Source of the DNA: an uncultured Campylobacter sp.
GTDB lineage: Bacteria > Campylobacterota > Campylobacteria > Campylobacterales > Campylobacteraceae
Length of the DNA: 64,000 nt
Direction: 5' to 3'
Assembly (NCBI RefSeq): GCF_938002845.1
Contig: NZ_CALKZP010000028.1
Coordinates: forward strand, 1-64,000
Shown here piece after piece: positions 8,957 through 16,318 of this stretch. The notes under the pieces were generated by a model. The model saw nothing but the letters and a program-made list of their open reading frames with translations, did no database searches and had not been told where the DNA came from. The number at the start of each line of letters is the position of its first letter. Within the stretch, counting starts at the first letter, position 1. The position numbers and the translations under genes were made by a program.

Positions 8957-10246
8957 ATGAAAATTTTAAAAAGCACGGACGCAAATTTCAAAGAGGAATT
9001 TGCGAGGTTGGTGCGCCGCGGCGAGACGGATATGAGATCGGTAATGCCCGTCGTAAGCGGCATCATCGAGGAGATCAGAGCGCGCGGCGATGAGGCGCTA
9101 GCTGAACAGATTGAGAAATTTGACAGATGGCGCGTGCAGGGCGATCTGGCTATCACGCAAGAGCAGATGAGCCGCGCGTATGAAGGCTTAACCGCAGAGC
9201 TTAAAAACGCGCTACAGGTCGCATACGAGCGCATCTACGCTTATCATGAAAAACAGCTTGAGAGAAGCTGGTTTAGCTTCGATCCAAGCGGCGCGATGCT
9301 CGGACAAAAGATCACGCCGGTAGATCGCGCGGGGCTGTATATCCCGGGGGGCAAGGCAGCGTATCCGAGCTCGCTTCTGATGAACGCGATCCCCGCAATC
9401 GTCGCGGGCGTGGAGGATATCAGCGTCTGCACCCCCGCCGTGGGCGGCGTCGTAAACGAGCTACTGCTTGCGGCGATGCATGTGCTAGGGATCAAAAAGG
9501 CCTACAAAGTGGGCGGCGCCAGCGCGATCGCGGCGATGGCATACGGCACGCGCACGATCGGCAAGGTCGATGTCGTCACGGGCCCCGGGAATATCTTCGT
9601 CGCAACCGCTAAAAAGCTCGTGTTCGGCGACGTAAATATCGATATGATCGCGGGCCCTAGCGAAGTGGGCATCATCGCAAACGCCGCGGCAAATCCGCGC
9701 AACATCGCCGTGGATCTGCTCAGCCAAGCCGAGCACGACGAGATCGCAAGCAGCTTTTTGATAAGCGACGATGAAAAATTCGCCCTCGCCGTCGCCGAGC
9801 ACATCGAGCGCGAGCTGCCTACGCTCGCGCGTGAGCCGATCGCTCGCGCCAGCATCCAAAACAAAGGCGCGATCATCATCGCGCGCGATATGAGCGAGTG
9901 CGTGGGGCTAATGAACGAGCTTGCGGTCGAGCACCTCGAGATCGCGACCGAGAACGCCTACGAGCTGCTTCCGCGCATACGCCACGCAGGCGCGATATTT
10001 TTGGGTCACTACACGCCCGAGGCGATGGGCGATTACCTCGCAGGTCCTAATCACACGCTGCCGACCGGCGGAAGCGCGCGATTTTTCTCGCCTCTGGGGG
10101 TTTATAACTTCATCAAACGAAGCTCGATCATAGCGCTAAATAAACGCGCCATAGACGAGTTAGGGGGCGCGTGCATGGCGCTAGCGGATGCCGAGGGGCT
10201 GGGCGCGCACAAAAAATCGGTGCAGATTAGATTTGATGAGAAGTGA
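8957..10246 (+). CDS. hisD: histidinol dehydrogenase
   Basis: Last step of histidine biosynthesis: histidinol to histidine with two NAD and a Zn ion. 429 residues, full length. Family signatures include DRAGLYIPGGKAAYPSSLLM, KVGGASAIAAMAYGT, VVTGPGNIFVATAKKLVFG, SEVGIIA, LSQAEHDE, ELAVEHLEI and the Zn-site region GPNHTLPTGGSARFFSPL. An AAGGAG site precedes the ATG. It stands alone; no other his gene lies nearby. Confidence 0.97.
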   Translation: MKILKSTDANFKEEFARLVRRGETDMRSVMPVVSGIIEEIRARGDEALAEQIEKFDRWRVQGDLAITQEQMSRAYEGLTAELKNALQVAYERIYAYHEKQLERSWFSFDPSGAMLGQKITPVDRAGLYIPGGKAAYPSSLLMNAIPAIVAGVEDISVCTPAVGGVVNELLLAAMHVLGIKKAYKVGGASAIAAMAYGTRTIGKVDVVTGPGNIFVATAKKLVFGDVNIDMIAGPSEVGIIANAAANPRNIAVDLLSQAEHDEIASSFLISDDEKFALAVAEHIERELPTLAREPIARASIQNKGAIIIARDMSECVGLMNELAVEHLEIATENAYELLPRIRHAGAIFLGHYTPEAMGDYLAGPNHTLPTGGSARFFSPLGVYNFIKRSSIIALNKRAIDELGGACMALADAEGLGAHKKSVQIRFDEK

Positions 10247-10320
10247 TTTTGCGCTGCAGCCCCAAGAGGCGGTGGGGACGGAATTTTAAAAAGCACTGGC
10301 GGCAGTTGCGAAACCGCGAA

Positions 10321-10420
10321 CCGAAATTTTAAAATTTAAATATGCGTTAAATTTTAAAAAGCAGTAGCGTCTTAGCGAGGGCGAAATTTTAAAATTTAAA
10401 GACGCATTAAATTTTAAAAA
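10321..10420. repeat. 60-bp-period tandem repeat, two copies plus a partial
   Basis: A 40-base unit starting CGAAATTTTAAAATTTAAA at 10321-10360 recurs at 10381-10420 with few changes (TATGCG against GACGCA), separated by a 20-base spacer. A weaker partial copy lies near 10280-10295. It fills the hisD/DUF5339 gap, directly upstream of that gene's promoter region. Confidence 0.7.
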
Positions 10421-10503
10421 AATAGGTGATATTTAGGTAAAATTTAAGGTAAATTTGCCAAGCCAGATGCTATACTTTCGCTGATTTTTTACAAGGAGAG
10501 AAA

Positions 10504-10794
10504 ATGAAAAAATCACTTTTAGTTTTGGCTAGTTTTGGCTTTGCGCTAAGTCTTAGCGCCGCAGATCTTGCAGATAGCTGCAAAGAGTACTTCGCAGATC
10601 TTGACAAGATGGTCGATACCTACAAACAAGCAGGTCAAGAGCAGCAGGTCAAGATGTACGAGGATCAAAAAAAACAGTCCATGGATCAGATCAGCGCACT
10701 TCCTAAGGAGCAGCAAGAGGCCACTTGCAAACAAGCTAAAGAGATATTTAAGCAAATGATGGATCAGATGAAACAACAAGGCGCTATGAAATAA
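10504..10794 (+). CDS. small exported DUF5339-type protein
   Basis: 96 residues. Signal peptide at 1 to about 20 (MKKSLLVLASFGFALSLSAA), leaving a helical, Gln/Lys-rich periplasmic protein of about 76 residues. The mature part has two Cys (ADSCKEYF and EATCKQAK) that could form a disulfide. Spacing and size match the DUF5339 family, which has no known function. GGAGAG precedes the ATG. It is monocistronic, with a possible hairpin terminator downstream. Confidence 0.82.
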   Translation: MKKSLLVLASFGFALSLSAADLADSCKEYFADLDKMVDTYKQAGQEQQVKMYEDQKKQSMDQISALPKEQQEATCKQAKEIFKQMMDQMKQQGAMK

Positions 10795-11248
10795 GCACCT
10801 TCGCAGGCACGATGATGCCTTCTTCAGTCGCGGCGATGTGATATCGTCGCGATTAATTCTCTTTAATCTCACATTTTTTTAAAAATTTTTAAATTTTAAA
10901 ATTTGGATGTTTTATCCTCGTTGCTTTCAGGGCTTGCTAAGAATTTCAGATTTGATATTTAGCTTGTTGCAGGAAGTCAAAACCAATAAAGCGCTCGTCG
11001 TCGTTAAAATGCTCCGCAAGGCGACGCATCTTAGTGGGACGCTGCGGTGCACCAAAGATTTACGAGCCGTTTTGGCGCGGCTCGAAACAGCGCCTCATCA
11101 ATATGATGAATTCGAGGCTCGGTTTAAGCGTTATTTTATCGCGATTTGAAATAGCCGGGGCTCATAGATAGAGCGAATTTACGTATAAGTTTGCGGCTCT
11201 GCCTATGAAATTTACGGCCAAAAACATCTCGCAAAATCGCCTCGGATT
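10795..11248. other. gene-free gap
   Basis: Holds a possible terminator at 10828-10852 and an unsupported 80-codon frame at 10907-11149 on the plus strand that lacks a ribosome site and any family resemblance. The remainder shows nothing recognisable. Confidence 0.4.
10828..10852 (+). terminator. possible terminator hairpin after the DUF5339 gene
   Basis: Arms TCGCGGCGAT and ATCGTCGCGA (one G-T pair) around a five-base loop. There is no immediate T run; a T-rich stretch begins about 20 bases later. Termination is therefore uncertain. Confidence 0.35.
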
Positions 11249-11866
11249 TTAATCCTTAGTAACGATCGCGCCGTTTTTTATTTCGTGCACGCAGACATTT
11301 CTGTGCAGCTCCTTGCCGGCATCTAAAGTATAGTAGTGCGTTGTTACTGTGCAGCGTAAATCGGCGTCGATGACGAACTCCTGCTTGGCGCGCATCGGCG
11401 GCTTGCTTTTACCGCAGTGCACGTAATCGGCGTAAATTTCGCGACAATCGCTTATATGAAATGCGTCGTTTAAAAGGCAGATAAAAACGTATTCGTGCCC
11501 CTGTTTGCTATCTTGAAAATCCATCAGATAAAGCCTTAGCAGAATTGTTTTGGCGCTCTTTTTTGGCAAACGACAAGCCCTTATGTCTCTGATCCTCTCC
11601 CAATACGCGCTTAGATTGTCGATTAAAAAATTCTCCTTTGCGAACGAAAACAGCTCATTTTTATCAAGTAAATTTTTATCGATAGCTGCTAAGGGCGAAA
11701 TTTCTCCCGGATAGCGCATTGGCAGTTGCGCGATCGGTAGATCGTCGTAGATATTTTTCATACTCTGATAAATCTCTGGCCGCGGCGCATCGTCTTCCTT
11801 GACCGCGGCATTTTCCATGCCGCATAGCGCAAGTAGGCACAGCAAAAATATCCACACCTGCTTCAT
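11249..11866 (-). CDS. hypothetical secreted protein
   Basis: About 205 residues from the chosen ATG. A signal peptide is clear (MKQVWIFLLCLLALCG, cleavage probably after ENA). The open frame extends 15 codons further up, but GAGGGGAA lies at the right distance from this start and the signal peptide then sits at the N terminus. The mature part has five Cys (DIRACRLP, FICLLND, SDCREIY, VHCGKSK, LRCTV) plus one in RNVCVHE, so disulfides are likely in the periplasm. I recognise no family. Confidence 0.75.
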   Translation of the reverse strand: MKQVWIFLLCLLALCGMENAAVKEDDAPRPEIYQSMKNIYDDLPIAQLPMRYPGEISPLAAIDKNLLDKNELFSFAKENFLIDNLSAYWERIRDIRACRLPKKSAKTILLRLYLMDFQDSKQGHEYVFICLLNDAFHISDCREIYADYVHCGKSKPPMRAKQEFVIDADLRCTVTTHYYTLDAGKELHRNVCVHEIKNGAIVTKD

Positions 11867-12061
11867 AACATTTCCCCTCGTTTCGGTCGCGATCTCTTTA
11901 CTCCTGATCATACTGCAAATTTTAAAGCCTTAATATGAAGAAAAAAAGATCAAAAATCAAAGCGCCCTTTTTACAACCACTCTCGCGCTGTCTTTTTCTG
12001 CCCTTACTTTTGGGTTAATTTAATCAGAGTTTTCTTCTTGTGTGAAACGGACGATGCGCTG

Positions 12062-12763
12062 CTATTCGTCTTCCGTAGCCTTTTCGGTGAAGCTAACGAT
12101 GCGCGGCGCTGCGATGCGCGCGTAATCCCGCGCGTTTAAAATGATCGAGTGATCGAGCAAGCCTGCGTTGAAAGCGATCTCATCAAAGCGTCCGAATAGC
12201 GACGGATCGGCGATTAGCAGCAGCTTGTCGTGGAAGCTAAAGGGTGGCACCGAGCCGATGACGCAGTCCGTGAGATCGCCCACTTCATCGGGGCTTACGA
12301 GCGATGCTTTCGTGCCGCCGAGCCCCTCTGCCAAGCGCTTTAGATCGGTTTTATGATCGGCTGCGAAGACCGCTAGGACGTAGATTCTGCCGTTTCTGCC
12401 CGCGGGTTTGTCGCTAGGAAGCTTCAGCTGCTGCGGCACGTTGGCGCAAATTTGATCGGCGGTTAAAGCTAAATTTGCTGCGCAGGCGCCGTTTTCGCAG
12501 CCTTGAGCGCTCGCAAAGCTGGAAGCGTTAGGGTTTTGCGCATCATCGACGTTTGCTAAATTTAAATTTTGCGCGAAAGAAATTCGCCCGTCCTTAAAGC
12601 CCTTGATCGTGCAAACTAGCGCCTTTGCGCCTTGTCCCAGCTGCGTGCCTCGGGCTTTGGCGACTTCGGCGGAGGTGCCCGCGCTTTGGTGAGCTACTAC
12701 GCGGAAGTGCGCGCCCTGCTGCGTCAAAAGCTCTTTTAGACTTTCAAAAATTCTCTCTGACAT
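12062..12763 (-). CDS. YbaK/ProX-type aminoacyl-tRNA deacylase with insert
   Basis: Predicted trans-editing enzyme that hydrolyses mischarged Ala- or Cys-tRNA(Pro). The YbaK fold is visible as HFRVVAHQSAGTSAEVAKARGTQLGQGAKALVCTIKG (given here in two parts: residues 19-37 and 38-55, with the conserved Lys in GAKALV), VSPDEVGDLTDCVIGSVPPF and the C-terminal FNAGLLDHSIILNARDYARI. At 233 residues it is about 60-70 longer than usual. The excess lies at about residues 61-122, rich in Asn, Ala, Ser and Gln. GGAGAGAGC precedes the ATG. The substrate is inferred from family only. Confidence 0.85.
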   Translation of the reverse strand: MSERIFESLKELLTQQGAHFRVVAHQSAGTSAEVAKARGTQLGQGAKALVCTIKGFKDGRISFAQNLNLANVDDAQNPNASSFASAQGCENGACAANLALTADQICANVPQQLKLPSDKPAGRNGRIYVLAVFAADHKTDLKRLAEGLGGTKASLVSPDEVGDLTDCVIGSVPPFSFHDKLLLIADPSLFGRFDEIAFNAGLLDHSIILNARDYARIAAPRIVSFTEKATEDE

Positions 12764-13251
12764 GCTCTCTCCTTGTTTTTGCGAAATTATACTGAAATTT
12801 TAACTAAACGACGCATCGGCGCCAAATTTTGCAACCTCGCCACTTTTGTTGGCGCAATGCTTGCCGCCGCCGCATAGGCTTTGTATGTCGCGCATTTTAC
12901 GGCTAAATTTTTAAAATTTAAAAGGCGGATAGGCTGAAGGCGCGCTAAATTTTACGGCCGCAATCTACGCAGAAGCGCGATAAGGTCCCGTCGCGCATAA
13001 AATTTACGCAAAGCCCGCGGTAAAATTTCGCGGTTAAAATTTGTGCAAAGGCGCAGCATAGTTTTTAAAAAGGGCGGTTAAATTTTCTACGCGCAGTTCA
13101 GCTCTTGCGAGCGATTTGACTTTTGTGAGCAGTTTGGCTTTTGCAAGTAGTTCGGCTAGTCGGCTCGTTTGCAAACGGCTAGGCTTTCCTTGCGGCGCGG
13201 ACATCTATAGGCGGGGCTTAAAAGCAGATCGCGTATCTCTTTTGCAGGCGG
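12764..13251. other. gene-free gap
   Basis: No supported gene on either strand. It contains several AAATTTTA-type runs and a short tandem repeat at 13091-13162, and ends at the decayed 3' part of the minus-strand pseudogene. The 147-codon plus-strand frame starting at 13116 runs antisense across that pseudogene and has no family resemblance. Confidence 0.45.
13091..13162. repeat. degenerate 18-bp tandem repeat, four copies
   Basis: Four consecutive 18-base units: GCGCAGTTCAGCTCTTGC, GAGCGATTTGACTTTTGT, GAGCAGTTTGGCTTTTGC and AAGTAGTTCGGCTAGTCG. The unit length is a multiple of three, so any frame through it is periodic, but no gene is supported here. Confidence 0.6.
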
Positions 13252-13761
13252 TTAGGCTTTTCTGCGTGCACGCACCCGTGCGACGACCTGCCAAAGCCCT
13301 GTATCATTTCGCAGCTCCTTCCGCCACGAAAACGACGCCTCGCTCATCTATGAAAAGACGTAGCGCATCGCCCCCTCGCCGTTTTGCACGAGCACAATCT
13401 CCTCCGCTTCTTTGTGCGCGGTTAGGCGCAGCGCCGTGCCGACGCAGCCGTAAAAAATATCCCACGTCCCGCTTGCGGGCTCATAAATCCTTATCGTCGT
13501 GCCGTATTCGGCGTCCGGTTGCGGATTTGCGAGCCGCTGCGCGCGCGAGGGCACGATAAATACGTCCTGTACCGCGGATCCGTCCAAAACCCGCGCGAAG
13601 AGCCACTCGCCTCTGACTTCACGCGGCGTGCCGCTCTGCAGGCCGTCCGTCCACCATATGTCCCAATCGCCGATGAGCGGTGCGAAAAAATCGTGCTCGC
13701 TCGGTATCTTTGCGCTCCGTGCGTCGCTGCACAGAGCCTTTGCAAATCCGCTTTTTTGCAT
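13252..13761 (-). pseudogene. DUF1579-like protein gene broken by an amber codon
   Basis: The intact frame gives 137 residues (DFFAPLIGDWDIWWTDGLQ, YGTTIRIYEPASGTWDIFY) and stops at a TAG at 13348-13350. Translation in the same frame past that TAG continues with plausible family sequence (MSEASFSWRKELRND, then TGLWQVVARVRARRKA) to a TAA at 13252. The GDWDIWW and SFSWR segments resemble DUF1579/lipocalin-like proteins whose C terminus has just such a SF-W motif. One substitution (GAG to TAG) would explain the break. AAGGAG precedes the ATG. The truncated form may still be made, but it would lack its last beta strands. Confidence 0.7.
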
Positions 13762-13778
13762 TAACGCTCCTTGTGAAA

Positions 13779-14204
13779 TTATTTCATCTTGCGGATTTTA
13801 GGCTCTTTGCTCTCTACGAGCTCGTAAATTCTAAGCTCGACCTTGACGTCTTTGGGCGCTAAAATTCTAATTTCGCCGCCGTCGTAGGCGAATGGATGCG
13901 TAAGCTCGTAATAGATCCGCTTCTTTTGCTTCTTGCCGTCGCAGAGCATCAGCGTTTGAGCAAGCTCATCGCCGCCGCTAAACTCGTAATAAAGCCCGTC
14001 CGAGCCCTCTTTTTGCTCTATTTTGCCGCCGATTAGATACGCGTCGTTGCAGTCGGCCTTGATCTCTTTTGAAAAGATCGCTTCGACCTTAAATTGCTGC
14101 GGCGGCATCTTTGACGGCATTAGCTGAAAGACGTTTAGCTGCTTTTGCGCCTCGCCGCCGAACAAAAATAGCGGCAAGAGGAAAAATAAAACGATTTTTC
14201 TCAT
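13779..14204 (-). CDS. eco: ecotin-family serine protease inhibitor
   Basis: Periplasmic inhibitor of trypsin-fold serine proteases. 141 residues with signal peptide 1 to about 18. Comparison with remembered E. coli ecotin gives collinear matches: KVEAIFSKEIKADCN to KVELLIGQTLEVDCN, IGGKIEQKE to LGGKLENKT, GLYYEF to GYDYYVF, LCDGKKQKK to ACPDGKKEKK, and IRILAPKDVKVELRIYELVE to [20 protein letters not shown]. The two Cys (52 and 88) match the E. coli disulfide. The reactive-site loop reads TLMLC, so Leu85 takes the P1 place of E. coli Met84; the Pro after the second Cys is absent. It lies in a block of exported proteins. Confidence 0.88.
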   Translation of the reverse strand: MRKIVLFFLLPLFLFGGEAQKQLNVFQLMPSKMPPQQFKVEAIFSKEIKADCNDAYLIGGKIEQKEGSDGLYYEFSGGDELAQTLMLCDGKKQKKRIYYELTHPFAYDGGEIRILAPKDVKVELRIYELVESKEPKIRKMK

Positions 14205-14272
14205 TTTTTACTCCTTGAAAAGATATTTTTATTCAAAATTTTAGCGAAATTTTTACTCATTAGTCTGAATTT

Positions 14273-15004
14273 TCAATTGACTTCGTTTTTGCCTACAATA
14301 CAGATGATGTCTTTTAGCGCCTCCGTCTCTGATTTTAACGCCTCGCTATCGGTTTTTTGCGCGGCACTCTTTTTGTTTGCTAAATTTTTGCTAGAGCCTT
14401 GCGGCGAGGGTTTTTCGCGCGAGTTTAAAATTTCGGCGGCGTCGCGCGATATTTCGCCCTGCGTCTGCGCGATGGAAATTTCGCCGCTAGCCCCGCTGGC
14501 CTTACCCGTGCGGCGGCTTAGCACGCTTTTGACGCTTATCTTTTCGCCTGCGTAAAACGCCTCGCAAAGCCCGTCTCGCGCCTCATAGTCCGTCACCTTG
14601 ACGCTGCCTTCTTGAAATTTATAAAATTTCACCCGTTTTGCTCCTCGTAGTTCTTCGGCTCCGCGCCATACGTCGCTCTGCGCATCGAGACCCGCGAGCG
14701 CAAATGCGCCGTCTGCCGCCTTATACATATCGCCGAGCCTTATCGGTATTCGTTCGCCGCTCTTTTTGGTAAGCACGAAGCCGATCTTTTCGCCATCTTT
14801 TGGGTGCGGGCGGAACTGCCCCGAGAAAAACGCCGTGAAAAACGCGACCTCCTTGATCTCGCCGTCGGTGCCTAGGTATCTCGTCCAGCCATCTTCGGGC
14901 ACGTCGATCTCGGCGACGTCTCGCCCGTCTTTTGCGCCGCATTTTAAGCCCGCGCAGCCGCTAAGCGCTAATGCTGCAAGCGCGGCTAAAAATAAGTTTT
15001 TCAT
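14273..15004 (-). CDS. hypothetical lipoprotein
   Basis: 243 residues. Lipobox LSGC after MKNLFLAALAALA, so the mature protein should begin at Cys18. The mature part has further Cys (LKCGAKDG, GLCEAFYAG) and a compact domain to about residue 170. A Ser/Lys/Ala-rich low-complexity tail follows (SREKPSPQGSSKNLANKKS onward). No family recognised. It lies upstream of the ecotin gene in the same direction with a gap of about 70 bases; a shared transcript is possible but unproven. Confidence 0.75.
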   Translation of the reverse strand: MKNLFLAALAALALSGCAGLKCGAKDGRDVAEIDVPEDGWTRYLGTDGEIKEVAFFTAFFSGQFRPHPKDGEKIGFVLTKKSGERIPIRLGDMYKAADGAFALAGLDAQSDVWRGAEELRGAKRVKFYKFQEGSVKVTDYEARDGLCEAFYAGEKISVKSVLSRRTGKASGASGEISIAQTQGEISRDAAEILNSREKPSPQGSSKNLANKKSAAQKTDSEALKSETEALKDIICIVGKNEVN

Positions 15005-15252
15005 ATTTTCCCTTCAAATAAATTTTGGCTCAGAGCAGGGCGCCCGCCCCGCCTCGGCGCGTAAATTTGCGCAAAATAGGCGCGCTAGCTTGCTCTGCGG
15101 TATTGAGGCGCTACCGCATCTAAACACACATAAATCGCGCGAGATAAGCGGTAGCGCGGAATTTTAACGTCGCTCGGCGCGTTTTGCAAGCGCTTTGCGG
15201 CAAATCCGCTTGAAACCTCGGGCGCGCAAAGCCCGTATTGCGGCTAAATTTA

Positions 15253-15600
15253 TCAAGCCGACGTCGCCCAGATGCGTAAAAATCGCTGTCCGCTCGTCTC
15301 AAACGAGCACTCCTGCCAGTCCCAGTCGTTTTCGCCGCCCATTGCAAAATTTTGAGGTTCGCCTGATAGATCCGCCGCGCTCAAAGCAGCCGTTATCCGC
15401 TCTTTCATAAAATCATCGGGCTCGCAGGACTTGAATTTTTCAAATTTTATCTCGTGAAGGGAGGCGAGCCCAAAGTCCGCGCGCACGAGCTTGCCGCACT
15501 CTCGCGCGAACTCCGCCGCGCTGCATTCGTGCTTTGGGGCGTAGTACCAAACCTCCAGCTCCTCGATGCTTTCGCCCCCAAATTTTATGGATTTTATCAT
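15253..15600 (-). CDS. hypothetical small cytoplasmic protein
   Basis: About 115 residues from the chosen start MIKSIKFGGESIEELE; an in-frame ATG four codons upstream is the alternative, but GGAAG is well spaced for this one. No signal peptide or membrane segment. Acidic, with Trp/Cys-containing motifs (EVWYYAPKHECSAAEF, ENDWDWQECSFE). I recognise no family. Confidence 0.6.
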   Translation of the reverse strand: MIKSIKFGGESIEELEVWYYAPKHECSAAEFARECGKLVRADFGLASLHEIKFEKFKSCEPDDFMKERITAALSAADLSGEPQNFAMGGENDWDWQECSFETSGQRFLRIWATSA

Positions 15601-15758
15601 TTCGTCTTCCATTTCGCTAGTCGCGGCGGTTTAAATTTGATCGCTTAAATTTCACTTGCCCCATACGGCGCATGGCTTACGCGCAAGATAAAACCTTCGC
15701 CATTTGGCGCAAGCGCGCTGCGCGGTCAAATTTTAAATTTATCCGCCGCGCTTTAAAT

Positions 15759-16302
15759 TTAGACGCCGAAGTCCGCCCGCATCCCCTCTTTGCCTTTCGG
15801 CGTAAAATAGCAAACGACGTAGCAGAGCATTCGGTCTTTGCAGTCGTATTTGGCTTCGAGAGCCTCGATAATGCGCGCAAACTCCTGCGGCGCTCTGCCC
15901 TCAAAGGCGCCTCGTAGCTCCTATGCGGCTATGTGTTTCGGACTAAGGAGCAGATATGTCGCGCCGCCGTCCTCATCCTCGCTTATCGCGCGTAAAATTT
16001 CACCGCTCGCGCGAATGCCCCTTGCCGTCCCACTCGCGCAGGCTTAAAAACGTCGTGCCGCCGTCAGCGTCCAAAGCCTTTTCGTTTAAAATTTGAGCGC
16101 GTAAGGCGCCTTCATTTAAGCTTTCCTCGCTCGCGACCTCGATAAAAACGTCCGTGCCGAGTAGATAGCTGGTCCGCTCAAACTCGCTTTCGTACTCCCA
16201 GCTGTCAAATTTAGCGACAAATTCGCGCACCCGCTCGTCTGCTTCGCAGCCGAACATCATCGCGTCGCTATCTGAAATTTTAACGATATAAGGCTCGTTC
16301 AT
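15759..16302 (-). pseudogene. hypothetical gene with a +1 frameshift and an amber codon
   Basis: The first 96 codons (MNEPYIVKISDSDAMMFG to LREWDGKG) are intact. At a GGGG run near 16016-16020 the frame slips and soon ends. Deleting one G lets the frame continue (IRASGEILRAISEDEDGG, then ATYLLLSPKHIAA) to a TAG at 15921-15923. After that TAG the same frame carries on (ELRGAFEGRAPQEFARIIEA, then ALEAKYDCKDRMLCYVVCYF) to a TAA at 15759. So one ancestral gene of about 180 codons appears to have two lesions. I do not recognise the family. A base-calling error at the G run could explain only the frameshift. Confidence 0.65.
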
Positions 16303-16318
16303 GAGGCTTTTCTAAATT

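Noticed and set aside
10907..11149. 80-codon plus-strand frame
   Set aside because: No ribosome site before the ATG and no family resemblance; composition alone is not convincing.
13091..13162. CRISPR array
   Set aside because: Units are adjacent 18-mers without spacers and are degenerate; no cas genes are nearby.
13116..13559. 147-codon plus-strand frame
   Set aside because: Runs antisense to the DUF1579-like pseudogene and through an 18-bp tandem repeat; Arg/Ala/Ser-rich as expected of a shadow frame.
13252..16302. Reassigned TAG codon
   Set aside because: Two pseudogenes are broken by TAG, but several intact genes here end in TAG (for example the OmpA-like gene at 6788 and the AsmA-like gene), so TAG is a normal stop.
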